Assembly: GCA_003153375.1 (NCBI GenBank)
Contig: PLYM01000218.1
Location: 1-43,672, forward strand
DNA from: Planctomycetaceae bacterium
GTDB taxonomy: Bacteria; Planctomycetota; Planctomycetia; Pirellulales; PALSA-1355
Length of the DNA: 43,672 nt
Reading direction: 5' to 3'
A program made the translations under genes and the position numbers. The notes beneath the pieces were generated by a model that ran no database searches, was not told the origin of the DNA, and saw nothing but the letters and a program-made list of their open reading frames with translations. Positions 16,985 through 25,277 of this stretch are shown one piece after another; position 1 is the stretch's first letter; every line of letters begins with the position of its first letter.

Positions 16985-17875
16985 ATGAAACGTCTGGCAT
17001 TGGGTCCGCTGGTTTACGAATTCAGCCGGCACGTCGAGCCACGGCTGCGCATCGAGCCCGGCGAAACAATCGTGGTGGAAACCGAGGACGCCTTTTCGGG
17101 CCAGATTCGCAGCGACGCCGATCGCCGCGACAAGACGACGATGCCCTTCAGCAATCCGCAAACGGGGCCGATTTTTGTTGACGGCGCCAAACCGGGCGAC
17201 GCGCTGGCCGTGAAGATCGAGTCGATCACGCCCACGCGTGGGCAATGCGTGACGCGCACGAGTGATCCGAATCAGTTGGCGCAGTGGCTGGGCGACGATT
17301 GCCCGCATGGCACGCACGTCTGTCCGATCCGCGACGGTCAGATCCTGTGGACCGACAGGTTGTCGATTCCCTACACGCCCATGCTGGGCTGCATTGGCAC
17401 GGCGCCGCAGTGGGGCGTGCCCACCACGCTGCCGGCCGGTCCGCATGGCGGCAACATGGACATCGTCGAGACCTGCCCCGGCAGCACGATCTATCTGCCA
17501 GTCACCGTGCCGGGCGGCTACCTCTACCTGGGCGACGCACACGCCGCGATGGGACACGGCGAGCTCTCGGCCAGCGGACTCGAGATGGCCGCCGAAACCG
17601 TCCTCACGGTCGACGTGCTCAAGAGCCGCCGCATTCCGGGACCGCGTATCGAGACGGCCAGCCAGATCATGACCGTGACCAGCGGCTGCCCGATGGAGCG
17701 GTCGTGCGCGCAAGGCTTCGCGCAACTCATCCTGTGGATGGAGTCCGACTTCGGTTGGAACCGCTGGCGGGCCTATGATCTGTTGACCCACGTCGCTCAG
17801 TTGTCGATCGGCTATTACGGCATTGGGACCGTGGCCGTGAAGATCGACAAGCGGTATTTGAGCCTGGCGAGTTAG
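16985..17875 (+). CDS. Acetamidase/formamidase family protein
   Basis: 296 residues from the ATG at 16985; an in-frame TTG at 16967 is less likely. The FmdA/AmdA family hydrolyses short amides such as formamide or acetamide to ammonia and the acid. Family features are visible: an early beta domain (RLRIEPGETIVVETEDAFSG), the central PTTLPAGPHGGNMDIVETCPG with conserved glycines, histidine and aspartate, and the metal/active-site strand YLYLGDAHAAMGHGELSASGLE. The length matches the family (about 300). No signal peptide is seen, so it should be cytoplasmic. It is divergent from the haem-binding gene upstream; the PhoPQ-related gene follows in the same direction after about 130 bases and probably has its own promoter. 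The precise amide substrate cannot be read from the sequence. Confidence 0.9.
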   Translation: MKRLALGPLVYEFSRHVEPRLRIEPGETIVVETEDAFSGQIRSDADRRDKTTMPFSNPQTGPIFVDGAKPGDALAVKIESITPTRGQCVTRTSDPNQLAQWLGDDCPHGTHVCPIRDGQILWTDRLSIPYTPMLGCIGTAPQWGVPTTLPAGPHGGNMDIVETCPGSTIYLPVTVPGGYLYLGDAHAAMGHGELSASGLEMAAETVLTVDVLKSRRIPGPRIETASQIMTVTSGCPMERSCAQGFAQLILWMESDFGWNRWRAYDLLTHVAQLSIGYYGIGTVAVKIDKRYLSLAS

Positions 17876-18004
17876 CAGCCTCGCTCTTGCCGATCGGGCG
17901 ATTGTCACGCGGCCCCATCAAAAATTTGCAGGCCGTGGCGGACGTCGTTAGAATCGGCCTGCGTTCCCGACCACGATGGCCTCGCAGCTTGAGGGGATTT
18001 TGCC

Positions 18005-19399
18005 ATGCGCCGAGCCGTGCTGTTGACGTTGTGCATTGCCTTACTGGCGACCGGCACCGTTGTGGCCGCGGGGCCTGACGAAACGGCGCTGGACCGTTAC
18101 ATCGCCCAGCCTGACGCGGTTTATGCCTGGAAGCTGGCCAGCACGATCAAGGGGTCGGGCTACACGACATACATGCTTGATCTGACGTCGCAAACCTGGC
18201 GCACGGCGGCCGACGTCGATCGGCCGGTTTGGAAACACTGGTTGTCGATCGTCAAGCCGGATGGGGCCAAGCATTCGACGGCGTTTCTGTTCATTGGCGG
18301 TGGCAAAAACAAAGCCGAGCCGCCGCAAGCGGCCAACGAACGGACGATCGAATTGGCGATGGATACCGGCAGCGTGGTCGCCGAATTGGGCACCGTGCCC
18401 AATCAGCCGTTGACGTTCACCGACTCGCAGGACAATCACCGCGAAGAGGATGACCTGATCGCCTACACGCGCGTCAAGTACATGGCCACGCGCGACCCGA
18501 ACTGGCTGGTGCGGCTGGCCATGGTCAAAAGCGGCGTGCGGGCGATGGACGCCATGCAAGAATTCCAGGCATCCGAGGCCGGCGGAAAATTGAAGGTCGA
18601 CCACTTTGTCGTGGCCGGTGGATCGAAACGGGGCTGGACGACCTGGTTGATCGGCGTGGTCGACCAGCGGGTCGTGGCAATCGTGCCGATGGTCATCGAC
18701 GCGCTCAACTCCGAAGTCATCACGCGGCATCATTTCGAAGCTTACGGATTCTTCTCGCCGGCCTTGAAGGATTATGTGCGACACGGGCTGTTTCCCGACA
18801 AGGTCGGCACGCCGCTGTATCGCGAGATTCTGGCGATCGAGGATCCCTACAACTATCGCCACCGCGAGCGGTTGAAGATGCCGAAGTTCATCATTAATGC
18901 CTCGGGCGATCAGTTTTTCCTGCCCGATAACTCGCAGTTCTATTACGACGAGCTGCCCGAGGAAAAGCACTTGCGATACGTGCCCAACGCCAAGCACGAT
19001 CTGAAAGGGAGCGACGCGCGAGAAAGCCTGGCGGCGTTCTATCAATCGATTCTCGACGGCACGCCGCGCCCCAAGTTTTCCTGGAAGAAACAGCCCGACG
19101 GTTCGCTGTTGGTGATGGTGAAAGACAAGCCGGCGCAAGTGAACCTGTGGCAAGCCAAGAACCCGGCAGCTCGCGATTTCCGGGTCGACACGATCGGCCA
19201 CGCGTATACGAGCTCGTCGCTCAGCCCGCGCGCCGATGGGACCTATTTGGGCAAGGTCGACAAGCCGGCCCAGGGTTTCACGGCTTTCTTCGTCGAGCTG
19301 GTTTATCCCAGCGGCAAGAAGTATCCCTTCAAGTTCACGACCGAAGTGAGCGTCGTGCCGGACATCTTGCCGTTCAAGATGCCGACGGCCGGCAAGTAG
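18005..19399 (+). CDS. PhoPQ-activated pathogenicity-related family protein (secreted alpha/beta hydrolase-like)
   Basis: 464 residues with a signal peptide (about 1-21, AVLLTLCIALLATGTVVAAG). The family (PhoPQ_related, which includes Dictyostelium AprA) has an alpha/beta-hydrolase-like core. Typical blocks are ALDRYIAQPDAVYAWKLAST near the N-terminus, HWLSIVKPDG, VAELGTVPNQPLTF, and the nucleophile-elbow-like VVAGGSKRGWTTW with S207. These are followed by GDQFFLPDNSQFYYDELP and the NAKHDLKGS histidine region. The name of the family comes from Salmonella gene regulation and says little about function. A secreted hydrolase or surface protein is the safest description. It ends in a convergent gap shared with the PEP-CTERM gene. 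Confidence 0.88.
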   Translation: MRRAVLLTLCIALLATGTVVAAGPDETALDRYIAQPDAVYAWKLASTIKGSGYTTYMLDLTSQTWRTAADVDRPVWKHWLSIVKPDGAKHSTAFLFIGGGKNKAEPPQAANERTIELAMDTGSVVAELGTVPNQPLTFTDSQDNHREEDDLIAYTRVKYMATRDPNWLVRLAMVKSGVRAMDAMQEFQASEAGGKLKVDHFVVAGGSKRGWTTWLIGVVDQRVVAIVPMVIDALNSEVITRHHFEAYGFFSPALKDYVRHGLFPDKVGTPLYREILAIEDPYNYRHRERLKMPKFIINASGDQFFLPDNSQFYYDELPEEKHLRYVPNAKHDLKGSDARESLAAFYQSILDGTPRPKFSWKKQPDGSLLVMVKDKPAQVNLWQAKNPAARDFRVDTIGHAYTSSSLSPRADGTYLGKVDKPAQGFTAFFVELVYPSGKKYPFKFTTEVSVVPDILPFKMPTAGK

Positions 19400-19434
19400 C
19401 GTCGCTCGGCGCGGCCTGAAGCAATCTCCAGCGC

Positions 19435-19474
19435 AAAAAAGAGACCTTCTCGGATCTTGCGACCCGAGAAGGCC
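19435..19474 (-). terminator. Rho-independent terminator of the PEP-CTERM gene
   Basis: On the minus strand a perfect 9-bp stem CCTTCTCGG/CCGAGAAGG (19472-19464 with 19453-19445), with a 10-base loop, is followed by a T-rich tail (A-run at 19435-19440 on the plus strand). It lies about 43 bases after the stop codon of the minus-strand gene. This is the clearest terminator in the window. Confidence 0.8.
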
Positions 19475-19516
19475 ATGGCGTGCGTCGTGGGCGACAAATC
19501 AGACGGTGTGTGGCTG

Positions 19517-20659
19517 TTACGACTTGCCGCGACGACGGAGGGCGAAAACGATCGCGGCACCCAAGCCGGCAAGCACCAGGGCACTGGGCTCCGGAGTGGC
19601 CACGGTGGGCGCGAAAGCGACGCCGGCGAAGGCCGATTGGCCGGTCGCCGTGGCCAGCGTAGTGGCCAAGCCGAAGGTACCGGCGCCGGTGGCTCCGCTG
19701 GTAAACGTGAACGGAATGGAAACCAAGGAGTTGTCCGGAGCCGAGCCAGCCGCGACGCCCGTCGTGGCATAGAGGCTGACGGTGCCGCCGCTTTGCACTC
19801 CGGTCAATCCGACGAATGCGCCGGCGAGGGTGGCGACTTTCGACCACGTGCTGGCACTGCTGATCCACTCCTGGATTCCAAGGGTGGAATCGGCGACGAA
19901 CAGCGTAGTGGGATTGGCAAAGAAAAAGGCATAGGAACTGGGGGCTGCGGCGGGAGTCATTCCGCTGAGCACCGACCCAGTCGTGGTCGCGGTCGGAAGG
20001 TTCGTGGCAAACTGCACCACGCCCGGAGCCGGTTTGGTAGCGTTGTTCGACGAGCCAAACAACTGATCGAGGCCACTGGGAGAAACGGATGCCGGGGTGA
20101 CCTGCACGGTGCGGAGGTTCACTGTGGTGGCAATGTTGGTGCCGCCCGAGGCCCCATCGGCGATGTACACCAAGCCAGCGGGGCCGGTCACCCACACGTG
20201 GCTGCCGTCGATGGATGCCGCCGCGCGGGTATTGTTGCCAGTCAATAGGGTGGTGGTCGTCGAGGTGTCGATATTGCCGCTCGCATCGACAAGGCCGACG
20301 GTGGAACCGGTTTGCGTCGTCGCGCCAACGGCAACATTGTAACCCGCCGCAACCAGGTAGTGACCGTCGCCCGAGAGCGAGAGCGCGCCTTCGGAGGCTG
20401 CGGTGCCGCTGACCGTCAAGGGGTTATTGAGGCCGCTCGCGGTCGTCGGCAGTGCCAGGGTCTGGCCGACGGTGCCTGTTGTCGAGAACTCGCGAAGGAA
20501 GGACGCGGTGCCCTTGCTTGTCAGTGTCGTCGCACTGCCGGTCGCTCCGACCTGCAAGACGACCAGATCACCGGCGGTGAATGAACCGGCTTGGGCACCG
20601 GCGGCCATCAATGTCAGCAGGAGCGGCGCAAGTGCTTTCGACGGATTGTTCAACTTCAT
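19517..20659 (-). CDS. Exported PEP-CTERM sorting-domain protein
   Basis: 380 residues from the ATG at 20659, preceded by GAGGAGAT about seven bases upstream; a longer frame upstream (to 20746) is not needed. A signal peptide (about 1-21, LAPLLLTLMAAGAQA) leads into a Ser/Thr/Gly/Ala-rich beta-repeat body with blocks resembling propeller or parallel-strand repeats (GDLVVLQVGATG, GHYLVAAGYNVAVG, HVWVTGPAGLVYIAD, LFVADSTLGIQEWIS). The C-terminus is a classic PEP-CTERM signal: TPEPSALVLAGLG, a hydrophobic stretch, then RRRG. Such proteins are exported and processed by an exosortase, often in organisms that make exopolysaccharide; no exosortase is encoded in this window. The body is composed almost entirely of small uncharged residues, which suggests an extracellular structural protein. 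Confidence 0.9.
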   Translation of the reverse strand: MKLNNPSKALAPLLLTLMAAGAQAGSFTAGDLVVLQVGATGSATTLTSKGTASFLREFSTTGTVGQTLALPTTASGLNNPLTVSGTAASEGALSLSGDGHYLVAAGYNVAVGATTQTGSTVGLVDASGNIDTSTTTTLLTGNNTRAAASIDGSHVWVTGPAGLVYIADGASGGTNIATTVNLRTVQVTPASVSPSGLDQLFGSSNNATKPAPGVVQFATNLPTATTTGSVLSGMTPAAAPSSYAFFFANPTTLFVADSTLGIQEWISSASTWSKVATLAGAFVGLTGVQSGGTVSLYATTGVAAGSAPDNSLVSIPFTFTSGATGAGTFGLATTLATATGQSAFAGVAFAPTVATPEPSALVLAGLGAAIVFALRRRGKS

Positions 20660-20968
20660 TAGCGTGATCTCCTCGGTCAGCCCACGACAATTGCTCGGCC
20701 AACGCTCGGTGCGTCGGAACGATTTCCTAATAAACGACGCCGGCAATCTAGCTAGCTTGTCTTAGGAATTGGTTAGCGACGTGTGTGGACCTGCTGAGTT
20801 TCTCGTGTCGCCTTCGTGTGAGCGGTCCTCACCCAGACTGCGTGGGGATCTCCCGGCGGTGACGCGGCCCGAGAAATCAACGCGAAACACCGTCACCTGG
20901 GGCTCCAAGAGAGGCTGATCGACGCTTGCGAGCGTCCAAGCAGGGCCAGGCTGGCGCTTGAGATACGG
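20660..20968. other. Intergenic region upstream of the PEP-CTERM gene
   Basis: About 310 bases between two minus-strand genes. It must contain the promoter of the PEP-CTERM gene, but I cannot fix -35 and -10 boxes with confidence. A short AT-richer patch around 20728-20775, including the palindrome CTAGCTAG, is the most promoter-like part. No gene, tRNA or repeat was recognised. Confidence 0.4.
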
Positions 20969-21364
20969 CTAAGGGGATGATCCGAAACCGTGCTGGCCGC
21001 CATTGTTCGAAATGCCGACGGCCTGTTGGCGTAGATCGGGCAATTGCACGTTCAAGCCCTTGGCGCGGGCTTGCAGCGCAAACTGAAAGTACTGCAACTG
21101 CCTCGTCGAACGCCCACGGGCCCAGCCAAACGTACTGACAACCAGATCGCGCGGCAGAGCACCGGACTCGACCAACTTAATGATCTGGGCGATGTAGGCA
21201 AATTCCACGGGCCGGCGAGCTCGCAGACCTTTTTCGAGCTGCGTTTGCAAATCGAGCCCGGTCACCCCTCCGGCCGAGACCGGCGGCGGCGGGCTGGCGG
21301 CCGGCGAATTGAGCGAGCCAACGAGCAAAACCAGCAGCGCAAGCAACAACGAGCGGCGCATCAT
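20969..21364 (-). CDS. Small secreted protein of unknown function
   Basis: 131 residues from the ATG at 21364 (two consecutive Met codons; the frame also extends to 21388). Residues 1-24 are a signal peptide (MMRRSLLLALLVLLVGSLNSPAA). The mature part starts with a Pro-rich piece. Helical segments follow: GLDLQTQLEKGLRARRPVEFAYIAQIIKLVESGALPRDLVVSTFGWARGR, with family-like regularity, and then RQLQYFQFALQARAKGLNVQLP. The pattern resembles planctomycete proteins of unknown function with a conserved F-x-Y-I-x-x-I...LP..LV...F.WA core. No catalytic motif or cysteine is present. It is divergent from the MATE gene. Confidence 0.7.
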   Translation of the reverse strand: MMRRSLLLALLVLLVGSLNSPAASPPPPVSAGGVTGLDLQTQLEKGLRARRPVEFAYIAQIIKLVESGALPRDLVVSTFGWARGRSTRQLQYFQFALQARAKGLNVQLPDLRQQAVGISNNGGQHGFGSSP

Positions 21365-21387
21365 GATCGGCCTGATTGGGGGACGCA

Positions 21388-21401
21388 CGACCGAACGGTC
21401 G
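21388..21401. promoter_or_regulatory. Palindrome CGACCG-AA-CGGTCG in a divergent intergenic region
   Basis: A perfect 6-2-6 inverted repeat sits 24 bases upstream of the start of the small secreted protein gene and about 240 bases upstream of the MATE gene. It could be an operator or a leader hairpin. No second copy was seen, so this is a weak call. Confidence 0.25.
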
Positions 21402-21639
21402 AAAGATGGGAGCGAAAGCCGCTCAGCTTGTAGCCGAGACCTCGCCGACTCACAATAGCGGTTTGGCCGCTAGCTGGCGCGTCAGGCCGATTCAGCAGAA
21501 ACGCCAGCATCCCGCGGACCCGCACCTTGGAACAGGGCTTTTCAGTCGCCCCGACGCTCATTCGGCGACTTCGCGCTCCCTATTCAGCAGATAAGTCGGT
21601 GAACCCGCGACGAACTGGCGGGGTCTGGTCAGGACAGCC

Positions 21640-23058
21640 ATGAAAACCGACGCCCCAAAACCCGACAAGGCCGGCACGCTCCGCGAATTGCTGGTGGTGG
21701 CACTGCCGCTGATCGTCAGCTCCGGCTCGACCGCGATGATGTACGTCGTCGACCGGATTTTTCTGACGTGGGATTCGGTCGACGCCATGGCCGCCGCGCT
21801 GCCGGCCGGCGTGCTGCACTGGAACCTGGCCGCGCTGGCTATCGGCACAGTCGCCTATTGCAGTGCGTTCGTCGGCCAGTATGAAGGCGCGGGCCAGCAC
21901 GATCGCGTGGGTCCGGTGCTGTGGCAGGGAGCTTATATTTCGCTCTTCGCCGCCGTGCTGGTGGGCCTCTGCGTGCCTTTTGCGCCGCAAATCTTTGCCT
22001 GGTTCGGCCACGAAGGTTCGATCCAAGAGCTCGAAGTGCGGTTCTTCAAGATTTTGTGCTGGGGCACGTTTCCGCTGCTGCTGGATTCGACGTTGTCGTG
22101 CTTCTACAGCGGACGCGGCAAGACCACGACGATCATGATCGTCAACACGCTGGGCATGCTGATCAACATTGGCCTCGATTACCTCTTGATCTTCGGCAAC
22201 TTCGGCTTTCCGCGAATGGGCATCGAGGGGGCAGCGCTGGCCACCGTGATCGCGTTCTCCTCGATCTCGGTGATGTACCTGGGCAATCTGCTCTGGACGC
22301 AGCGTCACAGCGGCTATCGGCTGTGGTCGGGGCGGCGCTTTGATCGCGCGCTGTTTCTGCGCTTGCTGCGGTTCGGCTTGCCCAGCGGCGTACAACAGTT
22401 CTTGGATATCGCCTGTTGGAACGTTTTCGTGCAGCTCGTCGGCGGCTTGGGCAAGGAGCAACTGTCGGCTGCCAGCCTGGTGTTCAATCTGAACGCGATC
22501 GTGTTCATTCCCTTGCTGGGCCTGGGCACGGCCGTGATGGTGCTCACCGGACATCGGATCGGCGAAGGACGACCGCGGCTGGCGGTGCGCACCACGTGGC
22601 TGGCACTCGCGCTGGCCAGCGTGTATGTCGCGGCGTTCAGTACCCTATTCCTGGTGGCGCCGGAACTGATTCTCAGCCCCTACGGGCTGGCCGATCATCC
22701 CGAAGTGCGCGACCTGGTGATCGTTCTGCTGCGCTTCGTGGCGGTCTATGCGATGTTCGACGCCATGGCCGTGGTGTTCAACTCGGCGATTCGCGGAGCC
22801 GGCGATACACGATTCTCGCTGGTCTTTTCGTTTTCATCGGGCCTGCTGTTGCTGGTGTTGCCCACCTGCATCGCTTCGCGCTATGGCGCCGAGGGGTTCA
22901 AGGCCGCCTGGTATGCCGTCACCGTGTTCATCGCGGTGCTGGGACTGGGCTTCATGGCCCGATTTCAACAAGGCCGCTGGATGTCGATGAAGGTGATCGA
23001 GCACACGGCGTCCGAGTTGGCGCTCGAGGCCGAGGCCCAGCCGGTCCCGATCTTGTAG
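21640..23058 (+). CDS. MATE family multidrug efflux transporter
   Basis: 472 residues, start ATG 21640. The protein has the twelve-helix MATE plan in two homologous halves. The first half begins LRELLVVALPLIVSSGSTAMMYVVDRIFLTWDS, where the usual N-terminal motif places the transporter among cation- or proton-coupled drug exporters. The second half begins FLRLLRFGLPSGVQQFLDIACWNVFVQLVGGLG, repeating the same pattern. Conserved turns such as GRGKTTTIMIVNTLGMLINIGLDYLLIFG and GAALATVIAFSSISVMYL are clear. It exports organic cations or other compounds from the cytoplasm; the substrate is unknown. It is convergent with the POT transporter gene, with only about 50 bases between them, and no regulator is adjacent. 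Confidence 0.93.
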   Translation: MKTDAPKPDKAGTLRELLVVALPLIVSSGSTAMMYVVDRIFLTWDSVDAMAAALPAGVLHWNLAALAIGTVAYCSAFVGQYEGAGQHDRVGPVLWQGAYISLFAAVLVGLCVPFAPQIFAWFGHEGSIQELEVRFFKILCWGTFPLLLDSTLSCFYSGRGKTTTIMIVNTLGMLINIGLDYLLIFGNFGFPRMGIEGAALATVIAFSSISVMYLGNLLWTQRHSGYRLWSGRRFDRALFLRLLRFGLPSGVQQFLDIACWNVFVQLVGGLGKEQLSAASLVFNLNAIVFIPLLGLGTAVMVLTGHRIGEGRPRLAVRTTWLALALASVYVAAFSTLFLVAPELILSPYGLADHPEVRDLVIVLLRFVAVYAMFDAMAVVFNSAIRGAGDTRFSLVFSFSSGLLLLVLPTCIASRYGAEGFKAAWYAVTVFIAVLGLGFMARFQQGRWMSMKVIEHTASELALEAEAQPVPIL

Positions 23059-23110
23059 TTCGATCGAGCTGTGGTGCCCGCAGCCCCGCGTAGCTGCTTC
23101 GCCATGTTCA

Positions 23111-25093
23111 TCAGCTTTTCGCGGCGTGCTGCAAGTACGTTTTGCCGCGATAGAAGCTGGCCAACACCAGAAAGATGGCCGCGGCCGCGGCCATCAGGGC
23201 CGCAAACAGCCAAAAGAAACTCGACAGAGCGACAGTTTTTTGCAACGGCGCCAAAAACGCCACGAGCAGGTTACCGAACGTCACGCACAGCAGCCAGAAG
23301 CTCATGATCGTCGACTTCATCGCCCGCGGCGCCTGGGTGTAGGCAAACTCAAGGCCCGTGATCGAAACCAGCACCTCGGCCACGGTCATGATGAAATAGG
23401 GAATGACTTGCCACAGCGCGTGTACCTGGCCCAGGCCGGAGGTCTGAATGGCTCCTTGCAGCACCGCCGCGGCGGCGAACGCGCCGGCGGCCAAAAACAT
23501 GCCCGCGGTCATCCGTTGCAACGGCTTGATTTCGATCCCTCGGGCCCGCAGCGGCCCGTAGACCAGCAAATTGAGCGCGGGAATGACGATCATCACGAAC
23601 AACGGGTTGAGCGCCGACAACTGGGCGGCCTCCATCTTGATATCCAACATTCGCTGGCGTACCGGTTCGCCGGTTGCCCCCGCGACTTCGCTGCCCAAGG
23701 GTGGCCCTACGGCGTCGCACACGGCGGCGACCAAGCCCAAGGCAAGAACCACGCCAACAACGCCGAGCGTCACCGCTCGCGGCGGCTGCGCATTGGCGAT
23801 CCAGGTGAACAGCCAGACGCCACCGAACAGCGACAACACGAGCGTGGCGCCAAACGCCCAATAGGCCAGATACGCTGGCAACGAGACGCCGAGCGCCATC
23901 TGTTGCGCCTGGTCGACCCAGGTCGAGGCGTGCTGATCAAAAAGCGCCCAAAAGACGCTGACCATCGAGAACACGACCATGATCTTGAGCACGGCGGGCG
24001 GGCCATCGCCGGCCTCTTCGCCAAACTTGGTGCGGCCGACGTCGAAGAAGCTCATGCCCGGCCGGCGCTCGGCCTGGTGCGTCACGTTATACAGCAGGAC
24101 CGGCAGGAAGCCCGTGCTGGCCTCGATCCGCTGCCGCATGCGGAACAAGACAACACCCACGGTGACGGCCACGGCCGTGGCCGCCCACAGCCACCAATAG
24201 GTTCCCAGGAACTTCCCGATTAAGGCGCCGGTCACACCCGTGAACTCGACCCCGGCGTGCTTGGCTGCGTCTTCTTGCAGGCCGACAAAGGTTTCCCAAA
24301 GCATGAAATAGCCGACGATGATGGCGAACAATGGCGTGAAGAGCAACGTGGTCACTAGAGCATCAAAGAACCCCAGCCGGCCGCCGGGACTGGCAGGCAC
24401 GCGGACAAACTTGTCGCGCCCCAACCAGAAGATGAACGTGGCGACTGCCATCAGGATGCCCGGCACGCCGAAGGCCACCTCAGCACCAAACTTGCGGAGC
24501 AACAGCGGCGTGAGCAACGTCGAGAAGAACGAGCCGTAATTGATCATGAAATAGAAAACTTGGAACACCTTGGGCACCAGGTGCGAATTGGCGGCCGTGA
24601 ATTGATCTCCGACATTCGCCGAGACGCACGGTTTGATGCCGCCGGAGGCGACCGCGATCAAGCCCAGGCCCAGGAACATCGAAGCTTCGGCGGCCTCGAA
24701 CTCACCGAGCGCGCCCATGCGTCCGGCAACGGCCAGCACGGCGTGTCCCGCGCAGTAAATCAGCGAAACCCAGAAAATCGTGCGATATTTACCCAGCAGT
24801 CGGTCGGCAATAATCGCGCCGAACAGCGGAAAGGCATAGACGCCAGCGACGAACAGGTGAACGATCTCGGTGCTGCGCGCCCGGGCATCGGACATCGCTG
24901 CCTCGGACACGCCCGCCTGGTCAACAAACCGCACGAACAGCGCGATCAGGTAGATCTTCAGGATCGCCTTCATGCCGTAGAAGCTGAACCGCTCGGCCCC
25001 CTCGTTGCCGACGATGTAGGGGACGCCGGGCGGCATGGTGTCGACGTGCTTCGAGGTCGCGGGCGCCGGCGGCGCCGAAGTGAGCTGTGCCAT
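23111..25093 (-). CDS. POT/PTR family proton-dependent oligopeptide transporter
   Basis: 660 residues, start ATG 25093. The protein belongs to the POT (PTR2) branch of the major facilitator superfamily, which imports di- and tripeptides with protons. The signature ExxERFxYYG-like motif is present as EGAERFSFYG (E31, E34, R35, F36). The FPLFGAIIADRLLGKYRTIFW segment after TM2 and the ASGGIKPCVSANVGDQF motif (PTR2 signature) are also clear. Around fourteen hydrophobic segments are seen, more than the twelve of the core fold, with a loop between about 470 and 520. At 660 residues it is longer than typical bacterial POTs of about 500. The N-terminal 25 residues are Pro/Thr-rich. It is convergent with the MATE gene. 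Confidence 0.93.
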   Translation of the reverse strand: MAQLTSAPPAPATSKHVDTMPPGVPYIVGNEGAERFSFYGMKAILKIYLIALFVRFVDQAGVSEAAMSDARARSTEIVHLFVAGVYAFPLFGAIIADRLLGKYRTIFWVSLIYCAGHAVLAVAGRMGALGEFEAAEASMFLGLGLIAVASGGIKPCVSANVGDQFTAANSHLVPKVFQVFYFMINYGSFFSTLLTPLLLRKFGAEVAFGVPGILMAVATFIFWLGRDKFVRVPASPGGRLGFFDALVTTLLFTPLFAIIVGYFMLWETFVGLQEDAAKHAGVEFTGVTGALIGKFLGTYWWLWAATAVAVTVGVVLFRMRQRIEASTGFLPVLLYNVTHQAERRPGMSFFDVGRTKFGEEAGDGPPAVLKIMVVFSMVSVFWALFDQHASTWVDQAQQMALGVSLPAYLAYWAFGATLVLSLFGGVWLFTWIANAQPPRAVTLGVVGVVLALGLVAAVCDAVGPPLGSEVAGATGEPVRQRMLDIKMEAAQLSALNPLFVMIVIPALNLLVYGPLRARGIEIKPLQRMTAGMFLAAGAFAAAAVLQGAIQTSGLGQVHALWQVIPYFIMTVAEVLVSITGLEFAYTQAPRAMKSTIMSFWLLCVTFGNLLVAFLAPLQKTVALSSFFWLFAALMAAAAAIFLVLASFYRGKTYLQHAAKS

Positions 25094-25277
25094 CGTTGGT
25101 TCGCTGGGTTTTTCGCGGCTAAAACCAGTGGCCAGGATACCAGTCTCGGCGGAGACCAGCCATATCGGCTCCGCACGGTGAGCCCCACCCGGCGGCCGGT
25201 GGGCAAGCTGTGGACCGCGCGCCTAGAATGCACTAGATGCCGTTTGAGCGCACCGCTGCGACCTTGAGAGCCGTTTC

